Shown one piece after another: positions 6,739-11,346 of a stretch of 11,346 nt of DNA. Source of the DNA: Hyphomicrobiales bacterium (GTDB taxonomy: Bacteria; Pseudomonadota; Alphaproteobacteria; Rhizobiales; Afifellaceae); assembly GCA_013812985.1 (NCBI GenBank), contig JACCSN010000284.1:1-11346 (forward strand), given 5' to 3'. The position numbers and the translations under genes were made by a program. The notes under the pieces are model-generated. The model was given only the letters and a program-made list of their open reading frames with translations. It made no database searches and was not told the DNA's origin. The number at the start of each line of letters is the position of its first letter. Position 1 is the first letter of the stretch.

Positions 6739-9144
6739 TCAGGTTCTGAGCTCGCCGCCCGTCGCCTTGCCGACGGCCGCCACGATCGCCGCGGAGACCA
6801 TGTCGATCTCATCCTCCGTCAGCGTGCGCTCGCGCGGCTGCAGCGTGACCTCGATCGCCACCGATTTGCGGCCTTGGCCGACGGCCTCGCCGCTGAACAC
6901 GTCGAAGACGGACACGCCGGCGATGAGCGTCTTCTCGGCGCCTTTGGCGGCCCGGACCACCCGCTCGGCCGCGATGTCGCTCGCCACCACGAAAGCGAAA
7001 TCGCGCGTCACGGCCTGGAGGTCGGACGCATCGAGCGGCGGGCGGGCGATGCGCCTCCCCTTCGGCAGCGGGATGGCTTCGAGATCGACCTCGAAGGCGA
7101 CCAGCGGGCCCGTCACATCCATGGCGTCCAGCACGCGTGGATGCAGCTCGCCGAAGCTGGCCAGCCGGTTTTTTGGCCCGAGCGCCAGGGAGCCGACCCG
7201 GCCGGGATGATACCAGGACGGGCCCTCGTTAAGCGTCTGCAGCCGCTCCAGCGGCGCGCCGGCGGCGGCCAGCACGGCCAGGGCATCGGCCTTGACTTGG
7301 AACACATCGACGGGACGGCGCGGCCGCGACCAGTGGCGCGGGCCGTCCATGCCGCGACGCAGGCCGGACACGTGCAGCCGCTCGTCCTCCGGCCGATCGC
7401 CGCGGTAAACCTGGCCCGCTTCGAAAAGCGCCAGGTCGGCGAAGCCGCGCGCCATGTTGCGCCCGACCGCCGCGACGAGGTTCGGCAGAAGGTTCGGGCG
7501 CATGTCCGAAAGCTCCGAGGAGATCGGGTTGGCCACCTCCAGCTCGCGGCGCCCACCGCCGAAGAGCTCCGCCTGCCGCTTGGAGACGAAGGACCAGGTG
7601 ACCGCCTCGTTCATGCCCCGCGCCGCCAGCGCCCGGGCGGACAGGAAGCGACGCCGCTGCGCCGGATCGATGCGCCGGGTGGTGACGGTCTCCAGTCGCG
7701 GAAGCGGGACTTGGGGAACCTGATCGAGGCCGTGGACGCGGATGATCTCTTCGACGAGATCGGCCTCGCCGTGGATGTCGGGTCGCCAGGAAGGAACCTC
7801 CGCCACGACGTCGCCATCCGCGCCGGCGATCCCGAAGCCGAGCGCCTGCAGCATGGTGAGCTGCTCGGACGGCTCGATGTCGACGCCGGCGAGCGTCCTC
7901 ACCCGGTCCATGCGGAGCGGGATCTTCAGATCGCGGAGCGGCGGCTTGCCCGCGATGACCAGCTCCGAGGCCTCGCCGCCGCACAGCTCGAGGATCATGG
8001 CGGTGGCGATCTCCGCGCCGGGCTGCACGAAGGACGGGTCGACGCCGCGCTCGAACCGATGGCGCGCATCGGAATGGATGCCGAGCTTGCGCCCGGTGGC
8101 GGCCGTGCGGATCGGATCGAAATAGGCGGCTTCGAGGAAGACGTTCACGGTGTCCGGCATGACCGCCGTCGCCGCGCCTCCGATGATCCCGGCGATCCCT
8201 GCCGCGCCACGGTCGTCGGCGATGACCGTCATGGCGGGGTCGAGCGCGTAGGTGCGGCCGTCCAGCGCTTCGATCGTTTCACCGCCCAGGGCCAAGCGGG
8301 CGTGGATCGTGCCGGAGACCTTGTCGGCGTCGAAGACGTGCAGCGGCCGATTATAGGCGTAAGTGATGTAGTTGGTGATATCGACCAGCGTCGAGATCGG
8401 CCTGAGGCCAATGGCGCGGAGCCGCCGCTGCATCCAGGCCGGCGACGGGACGTTCCGCAGCCCGCGGAAAGTGCGGCCGATGAACAGCGGGCACGGGGTG
8501 TTCTCGGGGTCGTCGAAACGCAGCTCCACGCCGATCGGGCTCTCGAATGCGCCGCGCACAGGCTCGGCATCGAACGGCTTCAGCCAGCCGACGCCCTTGG
8601 CCGCCAAATCGCGCGCGATGCCGTATATCCCGAGCGCGTCCGGCCGGTTGGGCGTGACGCCGACATCGATCACCGGATCGTCGAGCCCGGCCCAGGCGGC
8701 ATAGGAGACGCCGACCGGCGCGTCGGCGGGGAGATCGACGATGCCTTCATGCGCGTCGGACAGGCCGAGCTCGCGCTCCGACAGGAGCATGCCGTTCGAC
8801 GCCTCGCCGCGGATCGCGCCGGGTTTCAGGTCGACGCCGGTGCCGGGGATATGCGCACCGGGCGGCGCGAAGACGCCCTTCATGCCGGCGCGGGCGTTCG
8901 GCGCCCCGCAAACGACCTGAACGGGCGCGCCGGAACCGGGGTTCACCAGGCAGACGCGCAGGCGGTCGGCGTTCGGATGTTGGCGGGCCGCCACGACGTC
9001 GGCGATGACGAAGGGCTTCAGCTTCTCCGCCGGATTGGCGAGCGCCTCCAGTTCCAGGCCGAGATGGGTGAGCGCGTCGGCGATCTCCTGCGCGGAGGCG
9101 TCGGTCTGGAGGTAGTCCTTGAGCCAGGACAGGGTGAATTTCAT
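6739..9144 (-). CDS. pheT: Phenylalanyl-tRNA synthetase beta subunit
   Basis: An 801-residue protein, the normal size for the bacterial beta chain, which forms an alpha2-beta2 enzyme with PheS to charge tRNA-Phe. In order: N-terminal helix and tRNA-binding (EMAP-like) domain, about residues 40-150 (FVIADVVAARQHPNADRLRV); B1 region with GVTPNRPDALGIYGIARDLA; B3/B4 editing domain, about 210-390 (PLFIGRTFRGLRNVPSPAWM, then STLVDITNYITYAYNRPLHV); B5, about 405-475, ending VPSWRPDIHGEADLVEEIIR; a catalytic-like core; and a C-terminal FDX-ACB anticodon-binding domain (last ~95 residues, from SDLQAVTRDFAFVV). No obvious Shine-Dalgarno precedes ATG 9144. The 70 bp upstream contain an A+T-rich pocket with TTATAG (9181-9176) and TTCCAA (9202-9197), a weak candidate promoter (15-bp spacer). 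This would matter because pheS is not directly upstream. Confidence 0.97.
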   Translation of the reverse strand: MKFTLSWLKDYLQTDASAQEIADALTHLGLELEALANPAEKLKPFVIADVVAARQHPNADRLRVCLVNPGSGAPVQVVCGAPNARAGMKGVFAPPGAHIPGTGVDLKPGAIRGEASNGMLLSERELGLSDAHEGIVDLPADAPVGVSYAAWAGLDDPVIDVGVTPNRPDALGIYGIARDLAAKGVGWLKPFDAEPVRGAFESPIGVELRFDDPENTPCPLFIGRTFRGLRNVPSPAWMQRRLRAIGLRPISTLVDITNYITYAYNRPLHVFDADKVSGTIHARLALGGETIEALDGRTYALDPAMTVIADDRGAAGIAGIIGGAATAVMPDTVNVFLEAAYFDPIRTAATGRKLGIHSDARHRFERGVDPSFVQPGAEIATAMILELCGGEASELVIAGKPPLRDLKIPLRMDRVRTLAGVDIEPSEQLTMLQALGFGIAGADGDVVAEVPSWRPDIHGEADLVEEIIRVHGLDQVPQVPLPRLETVTTRRIDPAQRRRFLSARALAARGMNEAVTWSFVSKRQAELFGGGRRELEVANPISSELSDMRPNLLPNLVAAVGRNMARGFADLALFEAGQVYRGDRPEDERLHVSGLRRGMDGPRHWSRPRRPVDVFQVKADALAVLAAAGAPLERLQTLNEGPSWYHPGRVGSLALGPKNRLASFGELHPRVLDAMDVTGPLVAFEVDLEAIPLPKGRRIARPPLDASDLQAVTRDFAFVVASDIAAERVVRAAKGAEKTLIAGVSVFDVFSGEAVGQGRKSVAIEVTLQPRERTLTEDEIDMVSAAIVAAVGKATGGELRT

Positions 9145-9214
9145 GGGGGGTTAGCTCAGGTGAACCGCCGCGGGGCTATAAGGCAAATGCAAAGGATTGG
9201 AACGTCTCAGGCGA

Positions 9215-9572
9215 TCATCCCTCGCCAATGCGGGCCAGAATCGCTCGCAGCGCCGATTCCAATGTTGCGAGATCGTTCTGAACGACGTTCCAGATGATTT
9301 CCGGGGCGACATCGCGATAGTCGTGACGCAGGACATTCCCGATCCCGGCAATCTTCTGCCAGGGTATTTGCGGGAGCCGTTGCCTTGAGGTCCTCGCCAA
9401 GGCGCCGCGAGGCTTCCGAAATGATGCCGATCGACCGTTCGGTCGCTAGCCGGTTCAGCCGCTGTTCCAAGAACTGCTCAAGAGTCAGATGCGCCGCGGC
9501 TTCTCGTGCAAACTGAATATGATCCAGCATGTCATGGACGCGCAGCCGCGCTGAACGAATCGGGTCGCGCAT
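9215..9572 (-). pseudogene. HepT-like DUF86/HEPN-domain toxin, disrupted by a one-base frameshift
   Basis: From ATG 9572 the frame reads MRDPIRSARLRVHDMLDHIQ and continues with ERSIGIISEASRRL, GEDLKATAP, a typical DUF86 (HEPN) protein. The rest of the family sequence, QIPWQKIAGIGNVLRHDYRD and EIIWNVVQNDLATLESAL, lies in another frame ending at TGA 9215. Removing one base (C at 9371 on the plus strand) joins the two into a 118-residue protein of normal length with ...KATAP-QIPWQKIAG... at the junction. As written, ribosomes run on in the wrong frame to about 9207 and lose the C-terminal half. That half holds LRHDY, the His and Tyr of the HEPN catalytic/AMPylation region (R-x4-6-H-x-Y in the family). 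HepT proteins are RNases held inactive by the paired MntA enzyme. A sequencing error or a rare programmed shift cannot be excluded. The start shares one base with the mntA-like stop (TGATG). Confidence 0.82.
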
Positions 9573-9865
9573 CAGAAGATCTGAATAGCTTCGGCTTCAA
9601 CTTCGCGCCGAATTCTCCAATGCACGCTTCCTCGCGTCATGGCGTCGACTCTCGCGGAAAGAAGTTCAGCGAAGCGATCCTGCACCCGGACGACATCGAT
9701 CAAGCTGAACCGCGGATCGTCGTAGTCGTAGAACAGATCGACATCAGATTGCTCGTCCGCCTCCCCGCGCGCGACGGAGCCGAACAGGAAAACATGCGAC
9801 ACGCCTTCCGCGCGAAGCTCGGCTTCGTGGGCGCGCAGCGTTTGGATGACGGTCTTCTTGTCCAT
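9572..9865 (-). CDS. MntA-like minimal nucleotidyltransferase (MNT) antitoxin
   Basis: A 97-residue nucleotidyltransferase of the DNA polymerase beta superfamily. The active-site signature is intact: VFLFGSVARGEADEQSDVDL (residues 25-44), that is G29-S30, ten residues, D41-x-D43, plus R33-G34. In characterised MNT/HEPN pairs the MNT protein silences its HEPN RNase partner by adding AMP units to the conserved Tyr of R-x4-6-H-x-Y. The neighbouring gene, immediately downstream with a TGATG stop/start overlap, is exactly such a HEPN protein, though frameshifted. Start ATG 9865 fits the family; no strong ribosome site is visible. Gene order (antitoxin first) is the usual one. The pair lies between pheS and pheT. 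Without a functional toxin the enzyme may have no substrate left or may act on a HEPN protein encoded elsewhere. Confidence 0.9.
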   Translation of the reverse strand: MDKKTVIQTLRAHEAELRAEGVSHVFLFGSVARGEADEQSDVDLFYDYDDPRFSLIDVVRVQDRFAELLSARVDAMTRGSVHWRIRREVEAEAIQIF

Positions 9866-10100
9866 GCGCGGACATGTCGCTCAGCTTTGAGCCAAGATCA
9901 AGGTGCGCGCGTTCCGGCGGTATCCGGCCTGCCGGAAGCAATGGCCGCCGATCTTTTTGGCAGTCCGAAACCACATCTCGATCCGGCGAAACCTCCGCGA
10001 AACAAACGGCCCTTAGATCACGCTCCCCGGCCGGGTGACCGGCTTCAGGCGCGCTCGCGCCGAAGCACATCCGCGCCGGCATGGAGTGAAGGAGAAGCCC
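9866..10100. other. Non-coding interval between the mntA-like gene and the DUF1127 pseudogene
   Basis: The two flanking genes are divergent, so their promoters should lie here; I could not assign -35/-10 pairs with any confidence. Two hairpins are visible. TTCCGGC pairs with GCCGGAA across 12 bases (9912-9937). GGCGC pairs with GCGCC across GCTC (10048-10061), with outer pairs extending to 10043-10065 around a bulged A; it lies about 36 bases before the DUF1127 start, in its presumed leader. Open frames overlapping this stretch look like shadows. Confidence 0.4.
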
Positions 10101-10343
10101 GTGAGCACGATCGCATCCCCGCGTCGCTGGTTGAGCGCAACCGCCGGCTCGAACAGATTCGCCTTCGCCGCCCTCATGGTCGCGCGCCGCTTCCGTCGGC
10201 GGGTGAGGATTTAGGAGGACCGGCGGAAGCTGCAGGCGCTTCCCGATCATCTCCTGGCGGATATCGGGATCTCCCGAAGCGAGATCGAGAGGGTGACCGA
10301 TTTCGGCCGTGGCGATCCGGTCGGTCGGCTTTGCCGCTTCTAG
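10101..10343 (+). pseudogene. DUF1127 family small protein interrupted by an in-frame amber codon
   Basis: A GTG at 10101 preceded by AAGGAG six bases upstream opens a frame of 81 codons to TAG 10341-10343, broken by one internal TAG at codon 38 (10212-10214). Before it: MSTIASPRRWLSATAGSNRF, then AFAALMVARRFRRRVRI. After it: EDRRKLQALPDHLLADIGIS and RSEIERVTDFGRGDPVGRLC-RF. The second half is the DUF1127 domain (L-x3-D-x2-L-x-DIG-[IL]-x-R-x-[ED]-I), common in short basic proteins of alphaproteobacteria; some members affect phosphate/carbon metabolism or RNA turnover. Codon 38 was probably CAG, AAG or GAG, one substitution away. AGGAGG directly overlaps the amber codon, so internal re-initiation at a non-ATG codon is conceivable but there is no good start nearby. 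A 15-bp hairpin follows the stop. Both pieces are too short for ordinary ORF calling. Confidence 0.75.
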
Positions 10344-10354
10344 ATGCCGGACCA

Positions 10355-10388
10355 GATGCGCCGTCCCGGCAGTCCGGGGCGGCGTATC
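10355..10388. terminator. Strong 15-bp hairpin between convergent genes, probable bidirectional terminator
   Basis: Fifteen consecutive pairs (two of them G-U when read on the plus strand) close a four-base loop, CAGT, between 10370 and 10373. The inner arms are CCGTCCCGG and CCGGGGCGG. The structure sits 11 bases after the DUF1127 stop (plus) and 9 bases after the lipoprotein stop (minus), which is where a shared terminator would be. No T run follows on either strand, so termination efficiency is uncertain. Confidence 0.5.
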
Positions 10389-10397
10389 CGTCGTTGA

Positions 10398-10556
10398 TCA
10401 TTCAACATAGCCGGTATCGACCCGCACCCTGCCGCTTGTCGTGACCGTCGTGTCGCCGACCGTGGTCGTCGTCCCGGCCGGCGGCGCTGGAGGCCCAGCG
10501 CTCTGGCAGGCGCCCAGCGCCAAAGCCGTCGCGGTGGCGACCAAGGCAGCGCGCAT
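10398..10556 (-). CDS. Tiny predicted lipoprotein (52 residues)
   Basis: The product opens MRAALVATATALALGACQSA: a positively charged start, a hydrophobic stretch and the lipobox L-G-A-C with the acylated Cys at residue 17. The mature part is only about 36 residues: a Pro/Ala segment (AGPPAPPAG), a Thr-rich stretch (TTTTVGDTTVTTSGRV) and RVDTGYVE. Gln at +2 would direct an export to the outer membrane under the Lol rule. ATG 10556 is chosen; GTG 10565, three codons upstream with GGAG before it, is as plausible. The frame stays open to 10682 over the end of pheS, but that part is unlikely to be translated. It lies 59 bp after pheS on the same strand and could be read through from it. Function unknown; such small lipoproteins are common and poorly conserved. 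Confidence 0.62.
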   Translation of the reverse strand: MRAALVATATALALGACQSAGPPAPPAGTTTTVGDTTVTTSGRVRVDTGYVE

Positions 10557-10615
10557 CCGCCACACGCCCGCTCCGCCGTGGCGGTCCGGGGCTTCCGGCG
10601 CGCCGCTCCCCCGGC

Positions 10616-11346
10616 TCAAAGGCTCAACCCCTCCGCGAGCGTCGGGATGGCCAGCGACGAGAAACCATAATGCCTGAGCCAACGCAGATCCGCCTCGAAG
10701 AAGGCGCGGAGATCGGGGATGCCGTATTTCAGCATGGCGATGCGGTCGATGCCCATGCCGAAGGCAAAACCCTGGTAGCGCTCCGGGTCGAGCCCGCCGG
10801 CGCGGATGACGTTCGGGTGCACCATGCCGGAGCCGAGGATCTCCAGCCAGGAATCGCCGACCCCGATCTTCAGCTCGCCGCCTTCCCAGGAGCAGCCTAT
10901 GTCGACTTCCATCGACGGTTCGGTGAACGGGAAATGCGACGGGCGGAAGCGCATCTTCACCGCGTCCACCTCGAAGAACGCCTTGGCGAAGGCCTCCAGC
11001 GTGCCCTTCAGATGGCCGAGATGGGTGGTCTCGTCGATCACGAGCCCCTCCACCTGATGGAACATCGGCGTGTGCGTCTGGTCGGAATCGGAGCGGAAGG
11101 TGCGGCCGGGCGCGATGATGCGGATCGGCGGGGCGGCTTTCTCCATGGTGCGGATCTGCACCGGCGAGGTGTGGGTGCGGAGCACCATGCGGGAGCCGTC
11201 CGGCTTCGGATGGAAGTAGAAAGTGTCGTGCTCCTGCCGGGCCGGGTGCTCCGGCGGCATGTTGAGCGCGCCGAAATTGTAGAAATCCGTCTCGATATGC
11301 GGGCCTTCGGCGACGGAGAACCCCATGTCGCCGAAGATGGCGATGA
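10616..11346 (-). CDS. pheS: Phenylalanyl-tRNA synthetase alpha subunit, C-terminal part
   Basis: About 243 residues of the catalytic alpha chain (full length usually about 330-360); the start lies beyond the right edge and the frame is open to it, with [20 protein letters not shown] as the first visible residues. Class II synthetase motifs are present: motif 2 in [20 protein letters not shown] and motif 3 in [20 protein letters not shown], near the C-terminus [18 protein letters not shown]. The chain ends [14 protein letters not shown] with TGA at 10618-10616. PheS holds the aminoacylation site of the alpha2-beta2 enzyme. pheT lies downstream on the same strand, but about 1.5 kb away, with a small lipoprotein, a DUF1127 pseudogene on the other strand and an MNT/HEPN pair between them. 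Confidence 0.97.
   Translation of the reverse strand, partial: IAIFGDMGFSVAEGPHIETDFYNFGALNMPPEHPARQEHDTFYFHPKPDGSRMVLRTHTSPVQIRTMEKAAPPIRIIAPGRTFRSDSDQTHTPMFHQVEGLVIDETTHLGHLKGTLEAFAKAFFEVDAVKMRFRPSHFPFTEPSMEVDIGCSWEGGELKIGVGDSWLEILGSGMVHPNVIRAGGLDPERYQGFAFGMGIDRIAMLKYGIPDLRAFFEADLRWLRHYGFSSLAIPTLAEGLSL

Noticed and set aside
6874..9297. An 807-codon open frame on the plus strand opposite pheT
   Set aside because: It is the antisense shadow of pheT in G+C-rich DNA; its composition (very rich in Arg, Gly, Asp, His) and lack of any domain contrast with the unmistakable PheT on the other strand.
9744..10250. A 168-codon minus-strand frame upstream of the mntA-like gene
   Set aside because: It overlaps both the mntA-like gene and the DUF1127 pseudogene in other frames and shows no domain or ribosome site.
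9506..10444. A 312-codon plus-strand frame over the MNT/HEPN pair
   Set aside because: It is an antisense shadow of well-recognised MNT sequence and lies out of frame with the DUF1127 pseudogene; its composition is typical of a shadow.

Overview
The window is a G+C-rich (about two-thirds by eye) chromosomal segment of an alphaproteobacterium, most likely of the order Hyphomicrobiales (Rhizobiales). The reason is the succession glnD, murJ, trpS and a universal-stress-protein gene, a familiar gene order in that group, together with the protein sequences themselves. No tRNA or rRNA gene and no CRISPR array was seen.

Layout. 3-1902 (+): the 3' end of glnD (PII uridylyltransferase, last ACT domain), then murJ (lipid II flippase). 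1903-3390: an accessory interval that separates murJ from trpS. It holds an uncharacterised overlapping pair on the plus strand (2150-2681, first half visibly poorer in G+C) and a translationally coupled DUF4160/DUF2442 pair on the minus strand (3390-2769). 3526-5136 (+): trpS and a UspA-domain gene. 5137-6069: a gene-poor stretch with a 13-bp tandem repeat, a small basic hypothetical gene on the minus strand (5538-5317) and a decayed ISAs1-family transposase fragment. 6070-6726 (+): a class I methyltransferase-like gene with an altered SAM-binding loop. 6739-9144 (-): pheT. 9215-9865 (-): a MntA/HepT-type (MNT/HEPN) toxin-antitoxin pair whose HEPN gene carries a one-base frameshift. 10101-10343 (+): a DUF1127 gene interrupted by an in-frame amber codon, missed by ordinary ORF calling. 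10355-10388: a long hairpin between convergent genes. 10556-10398 (-): a 52-residue predicted lipoprotein. 11346-10616 (-): the 3' part of pheS.

How it fits together. The backbone is housekeeping: nitrogen signalling, peptidoglycan precursor export, and Trp and Phe tRNA charging. Small accessory or decaying modules sit in three junctions (murJ|trpS, usp|pheT, pheT|pheS). Several show toxin-antitoxin-like organisation or clear decay: the HEPN frameshift, the DUF1127 nonsense codon and the transposase remnant. pheS and pheT, usually adjacent, are separated by about 1.5 kb. I did not find a large new multi-gene system. The best candidates for something undescribed are the overlapping small pair at 2150-2681 and the one-sided survival of the MNT gene.
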